From CAZVJU01 sp964627195 (GTDB taxonomy: Bacteria; Patescibacteriota; Microgenomatia; UBA8517), in contig CAZVJU010000002.1 of NCBI GenBank assembly GCA_964627195.1, positions 1-64,000 on the forward strand: DNA of 64,000 bases, in the 5' to 3' direction. Below, one piece after another: positions 51,818-61,076 of the stretch. The translations under genes and the position numbers were made by a program. The notes under the pieces were generated by a model that was not told the DNA's origin, made no database searches, and saw only the letters and a list, made by a program, of their open reading frames with translations. Within the stretch, counting starts at the first letter, position 1, and each line of letters starts with the position of its first letter.

Positions 51818-52501
51818 TTAGTTCTTTGTCTTTCCTTCTTCTTCCGGAGCTTCTTCTTTCTTGGGTTCACCCTCCCCTTCTGTCGGTGCCTTTGCTTCCC
51901 CTTCCATCTGTTCCTCTACAGGGGGAGTTACAACTTCCTCTTCTTTCTTAGGAGGCTCTACTTTAAGCACAATCTCCTTGGGATCTGCCTTAACTTCAAT
52001 TTTTTGAGGGTCAATGGGAAGGTTCTCTACAAGTATGCTTTGATCAACTTCAGTTAATGCTGTTGCATCTATTTCAAACTTATCCGGCAAATCTCCCGGC
52101 AATGCAAGAACCTCAACCTCGGTGATATACTGGACTACCGTTCCTAAACCTTGTTTCTCTGCCGGAGACTCCCCAACCAGTTCAACCGGAACTTCGGCGG
52201 AAACCTTTTCTTTGAGATCTACTTGGAGTAAATCGATGTGAAGTGGCTTATCTGTTACCGGATCGAGTTGAACATTATGGATAAGGACATTTCGCTTTTT
52301 GCTATCAATAGTTAATTCGACCAAACCGGTCTCCCCCGCCTCCTGATAAACTTTCATAAACTCACCAGCATCTATCTGTACTGCTTCTGACTCTATTTTC
52401 TTACCATATATATTTCCAGGTAAGATCCCCTCTCGGCGCAGTTTCTTAACTTTTCTTCCTGTGGCTTTTCGTTTATCTGCTTTTAGCGTTAATTTAGTCA
52501 T
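51818..52501 (-). CDS. rplY: Ribosomal protein L25/TL5 (CTC family)
   Basis: The protein of 227 aa contains the L25 domain (LKADKRKATGRKVKKLRR, GILPGNIYGK, LIHNVQLDPVTDKPLHIDL) that binds 5S rRNA, and the C-terminal CTC domain (VPVELVGESPAEKQGLG). The last 45 residues are an acidic Glu/Pro-rich tail (KKEEEVVTPPVEEQMEGE). ATG at 52501 gives the usual MTKLTLKA start; it overlaps the end of the DUF4012 gene by eight bases. Confidence 0.92.
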   Translation of the reverse strand: MTKLTLKADKRKATGRKVKKLRREGILPGNIYGKKIESEAVQIDAGEFMKVYQEAGETGLVELTIDSKKRNVLIHNVQLDPVTDKPLHIDLLQVDLKEKVSAEVPVELVGESPAEKQGLGTVVQYITEVEVLALPGDLPDKFEIDATALTEVDQSILVENLPIDPQKIEVKADPKEIVLKVEPPKKEEEVVTPPVEEQMEGEAKAPTEGEGEPKKEEAPEEEGKTKN

Positions 52502-55094
52502 TTTTGCTCCAACGCACTGTTGCACTAAAATCGTCGGACAATTTCGTATTATATATAAGTCCTCCCCTACTGGTCAAGGTGAAAGGTTGCGTCGATAAAA
52601 AAGAAAGGCTGTGCGGAAACTTTATATTTACTCCTAAGGGGTAGTTTTCCATTCCTGCTTGTTTCCGGATCATTAATTTATATTCTCCGTCTTTTTTGAA
52701 CGAAACTTTAGAATCGCCTTCCCAGGAAAAGAGTAATGACTTGCTTTTGTGGGGATAGATCTCATCAAATACGCCGGCTTCTTTCAAACCCCTTAAACCA
52801 CGGGTTTCTGGAAACTTGCTTTCTTCAGACTCGTTAGAAATTATTTCAATCGGAGAAAATCCGCTGTCGCCGTTCACAAATACTCTCATATAGTAAGAAT
52901 ATTTTTCATCGGAAACATTTTCCAGAAAAATAAAGAGGTTTCTTTTAATTAACCCTTCTTCCGGAAGGATTGTATATTTATACTCCCTTTTTATCAGGGT
53001 GCTATCGCCCTCATGTGTTGATTCACTAACCGAAACAAAATCTGAGTAACAGCTTTCTAAACAGCTCTCGTAAATCAAGGACCCATCCCAATCCAAATCA
53101 TTTAACTGTCTAGCCAGATCAGTATTTGTTAAGTATATCTGAATGTTTCTATTTTCCAGTCCGGAAAATAACACTTTGCCAAGTTTGAATTTCTGTCGAT
53201 CAGTCAAAACCTTTGGTTCATGGACAAAGGTTTCTAAGAAGCCACTAACAGTACTTTCTGTCTCCTCAGGGTAGTTACTCTTTTTCTTGTCGGCTCTAAG
53301 TACCTGATTAAAAGTATCTTTAGAGGTTCTACCCAGAAGAGTTAATATGTCCGAAAAGACGTTGGAGTCAAATGCAATAATGCCATCAACCTTTTCGTTT
53401 AGTTCTTTATCCAGAAACCACATAATCTGATTTGCGGTCGTAGGAAAGTCTGGATCCCAATTTGCGTCTTTTAAATACCATATATTCCTGTCAAAATACT
53501 TTTGCAGAGGCAGTGGCGCATCAACGGCTCCTTCAAGATTCTTATCTGCATCAGCCGCAGAAGTAACCTCCAAATCTGTAATCTTACCGTTTGACAATGT
53601 AACAAAAACCAAGGACTCTATTAAACCTCCAGTCGCTCTAGCAAAAACGGTATTTTCCAAAACTAAAACATAACGACTGGGCTTCCCTTTTCCTAAAAGT
53701 CCACCTAAACTGTAAATAACTTTACTGACTAAGAGTGTTTTTTCTCTCAACTCTTTTAGGTTTTTGTCGCCGACAATTAGAGTAGCTAGTCTCCTAGTAT
53801 ACGGATCCGAATCATGGATTTCGCTTTCTAAAAATGCCAGCTCTTTGTAGATAAGATCAAGCTCCAATGAAACATTTCTGCCATATAAAGATACGTCATA
53901 GGTTTCATCATTTGTCACTTTTTCAACTAAAGCAATAGTGTCTTGACTTACATTGATAAACTTTTCGCCTATCGCAGTCTCTTTTTGAATAAGATGTGCG
54001 CTTTTTTGTACTACTGAATAGACATTTTTAAGAATTGGTAGTTCCATAAAGCCCAAAGAGTAATTGCTTGCCGACCTTGAAAAAAAAGATGCAGCAGATA
54101 ACGCCTTATTGGTCACACCAAAGTATCCCTTTGGGAACGACTTATAAGCAACAAAAAGAAGTGATGTGCTGACTGTTAAAAAGATGAATGGGATTAAAAC
54201 GATGGTAGATAAGATAAAAAGTAATTTTAATTTCCATCTGTAAAAAAGGCTTTTTTTTATTTTCCCGCCAAGACTATCATACTTTGTATTGGTGTCTAAA
54301 GAGATAGTATTCTCCTCACGGTTTTTACTCGCATAACTTACTATATCGGAACGAAATTTTGATTTAAGATCAGCAAGATCCAGAACATGATTTAATAGCC
54401 GTCTTTTACTTTCCCTTACGTAAATTCTTTCGTCTACCTCACTATTTACTAAGTCTTCCTCTTTAAAAATCATGTCTTTTCTAAGGTTTTTTGTTTTTAG
54501 CAGTTTTAGTAATTCGTTTATATTAATGGGTTCGCCAAGAATTGCAGTTTTTTTAGAGTAAGCTTTTAAAGAAAAAAGGCTGCGCAATATTCTCTCTGAA
54601 GCATACTGAATGGATAATGGATAAAATATGTGTGTTCGAGAAAATGGAAAAACATTTACTTTGTTACTAAAATAGCATCGAAGTAATTCACAGAGATTTT
54701 TTTCCATTTCCCCGCCGGACTCATCAAGAATATCTCCCAAATATATCGCTCCTGCAATCAGCTTGTTATCGGAAAGTATCTCGTTAGTTAGTGGCAGGTT
54801 TGTAAAATAAGTTTTACTTTGTTGCGCGTAAGGAAATATAAATAGAATTTTTGTAGTGTTTCCAAAAGTAACTCTCCGAATACTTTCTAGGTCTTTTTCG
54901 AAATCAAAATTTAAAACTGAAAGGTAAATTAGGTAGTCGATTTTCTTACCATTAATTGTCTGGCCTTTTTTAATATCTTCGTCACTAAAACTAACAACAC
55001 ATCCCTTCTCGGTTAAAAGCTCTGCAATCTTGTTTGTTAAATTATTTTTCTCTGAAAATAAAAGGGTTCTTGGGGAAAGCATGGTTGTTAGCAC
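52494..55094 (-). CDS. DUF4012 membrane protein with Rossmann-like N-terminus
   Basis: The 866-aa protein has an N-terminal region of about 230 residues that resembles a decayed NAD-binding epimerase (RTLLFSEKNNLTNKIAELL, IDYLIYLSVLNF), a membrane helix near 290-315, and the DUF4012 domain (YVLVLENTVFARATGGLIES, WYLKDANWDPDFPTTANQIM). DUF4012 is frequent in CPR and is extracytoplasmic; its function is not known to me, though cell-wall ligand transfer has been suggested by analogy with LytR-like proteins. A start at the second Met (55082) is equally possible. Confidence 0.8.
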   Translation of the reverse strand: MLTTMLSPRTLLFSEKNNLTNKIAELLTEKGCVVSFSDEDIKKGQTINGKKIDYLIYLSVLNFDFEKDLESIRRVTFGNTTKILFIFPYAQQSKTYFTNLPLTNEILSDNKLIAGAIYLGDILDESGGEMEKNLCELLRCYFSNKVNVFPFSRTHIFYPLSIQYASERILRSLFSLKAYSKKTAILGEPININELLKLLKTKNLRKDMIFKEEDLVNSEVDERIYVRESKRRLLNHVLDLADLKSKFRSDIVSYASKNREENTISLDTNTKYDSLGGKIKKSLFYRWKLKLLFILSTIVLIPFIFLTVSTSLLFVAYKSFPKGYFGVTNKALSAASFFSRSASNYSLGFMELPILKNVYSVVQKSAHLIQKETAIGEKFINVSQDTIALVEKVTNDETYDVSLYGRNVSLELDLIYKELAFLESEIHDSDPYTRRLATLIVGDKNLKELREKTLLVSKVIYSLGGLLGKGKPSRYVLVLENTVFARATGGLIESLVFVTLSNGKITDLEVTSAADADKNLEGAVDAPLPLQKYFDRNIWYLKDANWDPDFPTTANQIMWFLDKELNEKVDGIIAFDSNVFSDILTLLGRTSKDTFNQVLRADKKKSNYPEETESTVSGFLETFVHEPKVLTDRQKFKLGKVLFSGLENRNIQIYLTNTDLARQLNDLDWDGSLIYESCLESCYSDFVSVSESTHEGDSTLIKREYKYTILPEEGLIKRNLFIFLENVSDEKYSYYMRVFVNGDSGFSPIEIISNESEESKFPETRGLRGLKEAGVFDEIYPHKSKSLLFSWEGDSKVSFKKDGEYKLMIRKQAGMENYPLGVNIKFPHSLSFLSTQPFTLTSRGGLIYNTKLSDDFSATVRWSKND

Positions 55095-55232
55095 ATATAA
55101 TGCTTCAATAATTGTATACTAAAAGAAAAGCATTAAAATCCCCTCAAATGCTACTTTGATTGATAAAAGAAGTTATCCTTATTATCTTTTCAAGTGGTCG
55201 CTCTGGAAAGAAGACTCCAAAACGTGAAACTC

Positions 55233-55655
55233 CTACAAATTTTCATCCAGTTTTAAATTTACCAGTTTGTCGGCAAGTTTATTTTCTTCACGTCTAATGG
55301 AAAAATAATTTATTTCCACTCCCCGTAAATCTAGCGTCAGGTTTTTTATTTTAGTAAATAAAGATTTTAAATTATCGCTCTTAATTTTATAAAAACCATT
55401 GAGCTGTTGGACAACCAACTGAGAGTCTAAAAAAAATCCGACTTCCCCACCCAAATACTTTGTTATATTTTTTCTAAGCCACTCTAGTGCAATAATAACC
55501 CCTGTATATTCCGCCTCGTTATTTGTTACAGTTCCTAGGAATTTAGAACCTTTGTAGATTACCTCTCCGTCTTCAAGAACAACAAAAGCGGCGGCCCCAA
55601 ATCCGGGGTTACCCCTCGCCCCGCCATCGGTATATATTTTGGTTGAATTAACCAT
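55233..55655 (-). CDS. Ribonuclease H-like protein (RNase HI family)
   Basis: The 140-aa protein has the RNase H catalytic residues: Asp in IYTDGGARGNPG, Glu in TNNEAEYTGVI, Asp in FFLDSQLVVQQLNG and the final Asp in ENKLADKLVNL. It should cut RNA in RNA-DNA hybrids. It belongs to the short ypdQ/rnhA-like group. It lies 36 bp after the jag stop on the same strand and may be the end of the rpmH operon. Confidence 0.9.
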   Translation of the reverse strand: MVNSTKIYTDGGARGNPGFGAAAFVVLEDGEVIYKGSKFLGTVTNNEAEYTGVIIALEWLRKNITKYLGGEVGFFLDSQLVVQQLNGFYKIKSDNLKSLFTKIKNLTLDLRGVEINYFSIRREENKLADKLVNLKLDENL

Positions 55656-55691
55656 ACACGAAAACTTACTTTATCTACTGAAAAAGGGGAA

Positions 55692-56192
55692 TTATTTGTT
55701 GGAGCTGATAACAAGACACCTATCTATTCCTTCCCCAACAGACTCGGTTTTTACTTCAGAATCGCCAGATAATGTAAGATGGATAATCCTTCTTTGGGAG
55801 GATGTTAAATTGTAAAGTTGTTGTGGTTCTCCTGTTTCCTTTGCTCTTTGTGCCACTTGCAGAGCAAGTTTATTTAATCTCTCTTCTTCTTTTTCCCGCC
55901 AATCTGAAACATTGACAATAACTCTAGTCCACACTTGTGTCCTTCTCTTTAAAATTATTCCCAGTAAAGACTGAATTGCTTGTAAAGTTTTCCCTCTATT
56001 GCCGATAATTAGCCCTGCTTCCCCCCCTGCATCAATATCTATTCTGATGGCCTCATTTTCTTTATCCTCATAAACGCTTACAGTACTTTTTAAGGACATT
56101 AAAGACAGTAACTCTTCGGCAAGATCTTTAACCAGGGTTGCTTTGTCGCTCACCACATCTTTTTCTTTTTTGACTTTACTTTTAGTAGCCAT
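55692..56192 (-). CDS. jag: RNA-binding protein KhpB/Jag (KH and R3H domains)
   Basis: The protein of about 166 aa has a KH domain with GxxG loop (AGLIIGNRGKTLQAIQSLL) and an R3H domain (RVIVNVSDWREKEEERLN, SSQRRIIHLTLSGD). The Jag-N domain is replaced by a short Lys-rich start. KhpB binds many RNAs together with KhpA. I choose ATG at 56192 (MATKSK), because the earlier ATG at 56219 lies inside the dispersed repeat. Position after yidC is conserved in many bacteria. Confidence 0.9.
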   Translation of the reverse strand: MATKSKVKKEKDVVSDKATLVKDLAEELLSLMSLKSTVSVYEDKENEAIRIDIDAGGEAGLIIGNRGKTLQAIQSLLGIILKRRTQVWTRVIVNVSDWREKEEERLNKLALQVAQRAKETGEPQQLYNLTSSQRRIIHLTLSGDSEVKTESVGEGIDRCLVISSNK

Positions 56193-56212
56193 AATTTTTG
56201 TGTTAGCTATAG

Positions 56213-56298
56213 ACATCACATTTTGAAACCGGACTAAAAAAAAGTAATGTATGCTACAGAAATCGCATACATTAGTCTTATATCAATTTGTGATTTCT
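56213..56298 (-). repeat. Dispersed 85-bp hairpin element, copy 2, between yidC and jag
   Basis: It fills the gap between the yidC stop and jag exactly. In the transcribed (minus) sense a perfect 10-bp stem (TAATGTATGC/GCATACATTA), a 10-nt loop, C and eight Ts form an intrinsic-terminator-like structure. Compared with copy 1, eight substitutions (seven transitions) and one indel; the changes in the stem keep the pairing (G-C to A-T, U-A to G-U). It could reduce jag expression relative to yidC. Confidence 0.75.
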
Positions 56299-57108
56299 TT
56301 ATTTTAGCAATTTTACCTTTTTAATCCAAGGGGTAAGTTCTCCCCAACCCTGCATTCTTACCTGCTGATAAGCTTGGGTTAAAGAAAACACTAACCAATA
56401 AATTGCAAGGCCTGATGCAAAACGCAGTCCAATAAAAAGAGTGAATAAAGGAAAGGTATAAACCATTGATTTTTGCATAGCGACTTGAAAGTCGTCGGTC
56501 GTTTCTGCGGTTTTTTTTGCTACCTTTTCTTCCAGTTTAGTATACGGAGTCATAACTTTCGCAGAAATAAACTGGATAAGAGCTGATAGTACTAAAATGG
56601 GACCCGGAATAGAAAATGGTAGAAAGGGGAGTTTAAAACTATCCGGTTTTGTTACGTCCAAGTACAAAAACTTTGTATTAATGATCTCTCCCTGATTGAA
56701 TTTCAACGGCGTATAAAGTAATTCATTAAAAAGTTCTGCGGGGTTTCCGTCAGGAGCCAGAACACGCGTAAAGACATTAAAAAAGGCAATAAGTACGACT
56801 ATCTGTAAAAGGTAAGGAAGACACCCTGCGCCCGGATTTATTCCTTTCTCTTTATAAAGGTCTGCTTGGGCTTTAGCAAACTTAATCTTGTCCCCTTTGT
56901 GTCTTATTTTGAGTTTTTCAATGAGCGGGCCCAGGTCCTTCATTTTCTTCATAGACTGCATATAGGGTTTCGTGAGGGGATTTAAAACAAATCTCAAAAA
57001 AAGACTGAAACCAATAATGGCCAGTCCCATATTCCCTCCTAAGAATCTATAGAAAAGAATAAGGCCATTTGCCAAAGGTTGTATCAAAAGCGTCGTAAAT
57101 ATATTCAT
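56299..57108 (-). CDS. yidC: Membrane protein insertase YidC
   Basis: The 269-aa protein has the YidC/Oxa1 core with five membrane helices: FLRFVLNPLTKPYMQSMKKM with cytoplasmic helices after it, GINPGAGCLPYLLQIVVLIA, and FTLFIGLRFASGLAIYW near the end. The conserved Arg of the hydrophilic groove may be in FLRF. It inserts and folds membrane proteins with or without Sec. It is of the short type without a large periplasmic domain. The operon order rpmH-rnpA-yidD-yidC-jag is ancestral. Confidence 0.95.
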   Translation of the reverse strand: MNIFTTLLIQPLANGLILFYRFLGGNMGLAIIGFSLFLRFVLNPLTKPYMQSMKKMKDLGPLIEKLKIRHKGDKIKFAKAQADLYKEKGINPGAGCLPYLLQIVVLIAFFNVFTRVLAPDGNPAELFNELLYTPLKFNQGEIINTKFLYLDVTKPDSFKLPFLPFSIPGPILVLSALIQFISAKVMTPYTKLEEKVAKKTAETTDDFQVAMQKSMVYTFPLFTLFIGLRFASGLAIYWLVFSLTQAYQQVRMQGWGELTPWIKKVKLLK

Positions 57109-57114
57109 TTGTAT

Positions 57115-57345
57115 TTAATTCATTTCCGGAACCGGGTCATTGCCCCCTTTAGTAAAAGGATTACATCGAAAAACTCTTTTGATTGCTAAAGCCCCGCCTT
57201 CACACATCCCATAATTTTCGATAGACTTCATCGCATATTCGCTACACGTAGGAGTGAATTTGCAACCCCCCCCAAACACCTGCATAAGTATGGGGGAGAT
57301 AATTTTTTTATGGAAAGCTAATACCGCTAGAATTATTATTTTCAT
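57115..57345 (-). CDS. yidD: Membrane protein insertion efficiency factor YidD
   Basis: A 76-aa amphipathic membrane-associated protein with the family motif CKFTPTCSEYAMKSIENYG and KRVFRCNPFTKGGNDPVPE. It supports YidC in membrane protein insertion. The start follows the rnpA stop with no gap (TGA then ATG), and yidC starts six bases after its stop, so translation is coupled. All three conserved cysteines are present. Confidence 0.95.
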   Translation of the reverse strand: MKIIILAVLAFHKKIISPILMQVFGGGCKFTPTCSEYAMKSIENYGMCEGGALAIKRVFRCNPFTKGGNDPVPEMN

Positions 57346-57687
57346 TCACCCAGATTTAAATTTGAGAAAAAACTGTCTTAGTTCGTCTAATATTTCTTCT
57401 GTTGTTCTATCGCTGATGCTCTTCTTCGCTAAAAAAACAAAATCATAGCCTGAGGGAATATCTCTTAAATTTCTTCTAACGCCTTCATTAAGTGACCGGT
57501 TGATCCTATTTCTATTTACCGCCATTTTCGAAATTTTTTTCGAAATTACGAATGCAAATTTGGGGGGTAAAGTGTTATCTCTTTTCAAAATTGCTACCCC
57601 AAAATTCTTGCTTTGAAAAATCCGGCCTTTCTCTTTAATTTCTTCAATTCTCTTACTTTCAGATATACGGCTTTGACTAGCTAGCAT
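57346..57687 (-). CDS. rnpA: Ribonuclease P protein component
   Basis: The 113-aa basic protein supports the catalytic RNA of RNase P, which matures tRNA 5' ends. The RNR motif is AVNRNRINRSLNEGVR near residue 57, preceded by PPKFAFVISKKISK. It starts seven bases after the rpmH stop and ends flush with yidD. Length and position are standard. Confidence 0.93.
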   Translation of the reverse strand: MLASQSRISESKRIEEIKEKGRIFQSKNFGVAILKRDNTLPPKFAFVISKKISKMAVNRNRINRSLNEGVRRNLRDIPSGYDFVFLAKKSISDRTTEEILDELRQFFLKFKSG

Positions 57688-57694
57688 AATTATC

Positions 57695-57829
57695 TCAGGA
57701 AATCCTTTTTCTACCTTTATTCATACGCCTTTTAAGCACGAGTCTGCGTTTGGGAGAAAACATTCGAGACCTAAAACCGTGGGTGCGATTTTTTATTTTT
57801 TTGTTTGGCTTGTAAGTTCTTTTTGGCAT
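57695..57829 (-). CDS. rpmH: Ribosomal protein L34
   Basis: The 44-aa protein begins MPKRTYKPNKKIKNRTHGF and continues RSRMFSPKRRLVLKRRMNKG, matching L34 along its whole length. AAAGGGGGTGG four bases before the ATG is a good ribosome-binding site. It is the first gene of the rpmH-rnpA-yidD-yidC-jag operon, divergent from dnaA. Confidence 0.96.
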   Translation of the reverse strand: MPKRTYKPNKKIKNRTHGFRSRMFSPKRRLVLKRRMNKGRKRIS

Positions 57830-57911
57830 TCCACCCCCTTTCAGACAAAGTAAAGTGTACTAATAAATACAAATATTTTCAACGACCCAAATAGTTCGTA
57901 TATTTTCGGGC

Positions 57912-57940
57912 TTGACGACTTGTGGATAACTTTGCTAATA
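57912..57940 (+). promoter_or_regulatory. DnaA box and possible dnaA promoter
   Basis: TGTGGATAA at 57921-57929 is a perfect reverse DnaA box. TTGACG at 57912 and an AT-rich CTAATA 17 bp later could be a promoter reading toward dnaA, with the box in its spacer, as expected for autoregulation. The rest of 57830-58017 shows no further signal. Confidence 0.5.
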
Positions 57941-58038
57941 GTACAAAGTGCTAGGAGAGCATGGTGCATAAACTCGCTAAGTTCTTGCCCGCTTAATACT
58001 TCTAACGTCATTGCGCCATGATCTTTCTGCAAACATTC

Positions 58039-59406
58039 ATGATCGATACTAATATCCTCTGGCATGATATTTTAGAAAGTATAAAGGTTTCTGTTTCACC
58101 TGCAAACTTTATTACTTGGTTTGCACAAACTTATCTTTCAGACCTAAAAAAAGAAAAGGATAGATTTGTTGCAGAAGTTGGTTGTACCTCAGTTTTTGTC
58201 AAGACAACAATCGAAACACGCTATTTTGGGTTAATCCAAGATTCTCTCTCTAAATCTCTTGATTCACCCTGCGACGTTTTGTTTATTGTCAAAGAAAACC
58301 CAGCATTAAGAAAGAAAGAACAGCTTCCTACACCCCTTTTCCAAGGAAATATAAATAAAAACGAACAAATACTACCGGTTGTAAAAAATTCCGGAATGCG
58401 TGTTGGGTTTACATTTGATAACTTTGCCGTTTCTTCATCAAATCAAATGGCTTGGGCCGCCTCAGATGCCGTTTCCAGAGATCCGGGAAACGCATATAAT
58501 CCACTTTTTATTTGGGGTGGGGTAGGGTTTGGCAAAACTCACCTCATGAACGCTGTCGGATATTCTATCTTAGAAAAAGATCCGGGAACCACCATAGTTT
58601 TTTGTACAGGAGAACAATTCACAAATGACATAGTTGAAGGAATTAGGAATAAAACAACCCCACAAGTTCGTAACAAATACAGAAAATCAAAGGCGCTTCT
58701 AATTGATGATATCCAATTTATTGCAGGCAAAGTTACCGTTCAAGAAGAGTTTTTCCATACCTTTAATGCGCTGGTCGCCTCCGGCAGTCAAGTTGTACTT
58801 ACTTCTGATAGACCACCCTCCGAAATCTCAAAATTAGAAGAGCGGTTAAGGAGCCGGTTTGAAGCTGGTCTTATTGTGGATATTGCTCCACCTGATTTCG
58901 AACTCCGGTGTGCAATCACCCAAATCAAAACAAAAGAAAAAGGATTGGAAATTCCGATGGATTTGATACAACTTATTGCAGGGAATATCGAAACACCACG
59001 CAAAATTGAAGGGTTTCTAATCCTTCTGACTTCTGAGGTAAGAATAAAAAACTCCGAAATTACTCCAGGCCTTATAGAATCACTTCTCCAAAAGGGTTCC
59101 GAAACAAATGGCAAACAAATAAAAAAATCGCAACCCAATGACGTAATCACCGCAGTATCTAAATACTACTCTTTAGGGAAAAGGGCACTTTTAGGCGAGT
59201 CCCGTGCTCGGCCCGTAGCCAGACCAAGACAGGTTTTAATGTATATTCTAAGAATGGAGTTGCGTATTCCACTTACGGAAGTAGGAAGAATTGTTGGGGG
59301 ACGAGACCATACCACTGTCATGCATGCTGTGAATACAATAACTCATCTGGCTTCAAATGATGTTAATATCCGTGAGGATCTTCGGGGGATAAAAAACTCC
59401 CTTTGA
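58039..59406 (+). CDS. dnaA: Chromosomal replication initiator DnaA
   Basis: The protein of 455 aa has domain I (NILWHDILESIKVSVSPANF), a short linker, the AAA+ domain (WGGVGFGKTHLMNAVG Walker A, KALLIDDIQFIAGK Walker B, sensor LTSDRPPSE), and domain IV with GGRDHTTVMHAVNTI, the DnaA-box-binding signature. It opens oriC. I prefer ATG at 58039, since domain I of homologues starts there; ATG at 58018 adds seven residues. Neither has a good ribosome-binding site. Confidence 0.95.
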   Translation: MIDTNILWHDILESIKVSVSPANFITWFAQTYLSDLKKEKDRFVAEVGCTSVFVKTTIETRYFGLIQDSLSKSLDSPCDVLFIVKENPALRKKEQLPTPLFQGNINKNEQILPVVKNSGMRVGFTFDNFAVSSSNQMAWAASDAVSRDPGNAYNPLFIWGGVGFGKTHLMNAVGYSILEKDPGTTIVFCTGEQFTNDIVEGIRNKTTPQVRNKYRKSKALLIDDIQFIAGKVTVQEEFFHTFNALVASGSQVVLTSDRPPSEISKLEERLRSRFEAGLIVDIAPPDFELRCAITQIKTKEKGLEIPMDLIQLIAGNIETPRKIEGFLILLTSEVRIKNSEITPGLIESLLQKGSETNGKQIKKSQPNDVITAVSKYYSLGKRALLGESRARPVARPRQVLMYILRMELRIPLTEVGRIVGGRDHTTVMHAVNTITHLASNDVNIREDLRGIKNSL

Positions 59407-59669
59407 GGATAAAAATATAACACTAATCCACTTATCCACAAAAAACAGTTGTTTATCCACAAACTTATTCACATTTTAGTATATCTGGTATAAACAATTA
59501 CTATTGTGCATAATCGAAATAGACAAGTCACATATCCACACTATCTACTACTAGAACTACTAATTAATAGAGTAAAAACGCATAAGTATAAAAAGGGGTT
59601 AAATTAATAAAAAAAATAAGCATTCAACTCTTGCTCTTATATACTTATGCTCTTATACTCTAGCCAATT
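59407..59669. other. Replication origin region oriC
   Basis: Between dnaA and dnaN lie two perfect DnaA boxes TTATCCACA (59432-59440, 59453-59461), TTATTCACA (59465-59473), a reverse TGTGCATAA (59505-59513) and a weaker ATATCCACA (59532-59540). An AT-rich stretch near 59560-59630 could be the unwinding element. It is framed by an 11-bp perfect inverted repeat, GCATAAGTATA (59580-59590) and TATACTTATGC (59640-59650). GCTCTTATA occurs twice before dnaN. Confidence 0.85.
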
Positions 59670-60795
59670 ATGAAAGTACAAGTTCTGCAAGAAAATATTT
59701 CTAAAACTCTTTTAGTGTGTTCCCGCTTTGCCAGCTCTAGAGTACAACTTCCGGTTTTAGCAAATATCCTACTCAAGACAGATAAAAACAAACTTTTAAT
59801 TGCAGCTACCAATCTTGAAATTTCCATAGCTACATCAATTGGAGCTAAAGTTATAAAGGAAGGAGAAATTACTGTACCAGCCAGGGTTATTACAGATTTG
59901 ATTACAAATTTGAGTTCTGGACAAATGGAATTGGAAGTCGAGAAAGAATCATTAAAAATAACTGCTTCGTCTTTTGAGTCGAGTCTTTTAGGTATGAATG
60001 CTTCTGATTTTCCTTCAATACCGTATGAATTTGCCTTAGGCTCATTATCAATTCCTAGCAATATTCTAATTGATACTTTATCCTCAATCCTTTTTGCTGT
60101 TTCTTCTGATGAAACACGCCCTACTTTGACTGGAGTTTTGATTATTCTCAAAGAGAAAGAAACTGTTTTTGTTTCTACAGATGGCTTTCGTTTATCTCAG
60201 AAAAAAATTAAAGTAGGTAGTGCTAAGGAGGAGAAAAAGTTTATTTTGCCCAAAACCGCTCTTTCAGAGATTGTAAAGTTGTCTTCTGGCGCTGATAGTG
60301 TTAATTTTTCTTTCAAAAAAACTGACAATCAAGTTATTTTCGGAATTGCTGATTCCGTCTTAACTACACGAGTTATAGAAGGGGAGTTTCCAGATTTTGA
60401 AAAAATTATCCCAAAAGATCTAAAGATAAAAGTAATTTTAGATAAAGAAGACTTACTAAGAGCGGTAAAACTCGCGTCAGTTTTTGCAAAAGATGCAGCT
60501 AATGTTATAAAACTGTCTGTAAAATCAGGTTCCATGGAGATTTTTGCAGAGAGTTCACAGTCGGGTAGTCAAAGGATGCGGGTTGATGCAAAGGTAGAAG
60601 GTCTAGAATCTAGNNNNNNNNNNAGATGGTTTTCTTGTTGCCTTTAATTACCGTTTTCTTGAAGACTTTTTGAATGCCATCAAAAACGATGATGTTCAAA
60701 TTGAATTTTCAGACCCAAATGCTCCCGCGCTCTTTTTAGATTCAAAGGATACAGATTTCTTACACATTATCATGCCCGTGAGGCTTCAAGCCTAG
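59670..60795 (+). CDS. dnaN: DNA polymerase III beta clamp (interrupted by an assembly gap)
   Basis: The sliding clamp gene is read in two pieces: 59670-60613, starting MKVQVLQENISKTLLV with IPSNILIDTLSSILFAVSSDE (domain 2) and GEFPDFEKIIPK (domain 3 linker), and from 60625, DGFLVAFNYRFLEDFLNAI to DFLHIIMPVRLQA with TAG at 60793. The ten Ns between do not keep frame, so the gap size is arbitrary. The C-terminal M-P-V-R-L is the family hallmark. The clamp tethers the replicative polymerase to DNA. Its tail is repeated downstream. Confidence 0.93.
60614..60623. other. Assembly gap (10 Ns) in dnaN
   Basis: A run of ten Ns joins two contigs. The dnaN frame upstream and downstream differ, so the true distance is not ten bases. 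The gap lies near the repeated dnaN tail, which may have confused assembly. Confidence 0.95.
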
Positions 60796-60848
60796 AAGCT
60801 ATTTCAATTTTCCTCCTTGTTCCTGTATGATATTATTAATTTAGATTG

Positions 60849-61076
60849 ATGAAAAGAGTAAATGTATCTAGTAAGCAAATAGGTAAGTTTGAAGGCAAAT
60901 GGGTGGCGATCGATACTAAGAAAGATAGGATCATCGCAGTAGGGGAGACTTTGCAGGAAATTTCATCTTTTGTTTCTGGTAAGGCTAGTGAAAGAGATAA
61001 AATAAGGGCCTCTGCATTTAAAGTTCCACGTAAAGATGAGGGTCCATATGTATTGATTGCCAATAAGGGCAAGTAA
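60849..61076 (+). CDS. DUF5678-like small protein
   Basis: The 75-aa protein starts MKRVNVSSKQIGKFEGKWVA and has the pattern K-W-V-A-x-D followed by DRIIAVGETLQEISSFV, as in DUF5678 proteins found beside retropepsin-like genes. The next gene starts immediately after its stop (TAA then ATG). Function is unknown; the constant pairing suggests that the two work together. It lies between dnaN and a displaced dnaN tail. Confidence 0.65.
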   Translation: MKRVNVSSKQIGKFEGKWVAIDTKKDRIIAVGETLQEISSFVSGKASERDKIRASAFKVPRKDEGPYVLIANKGK

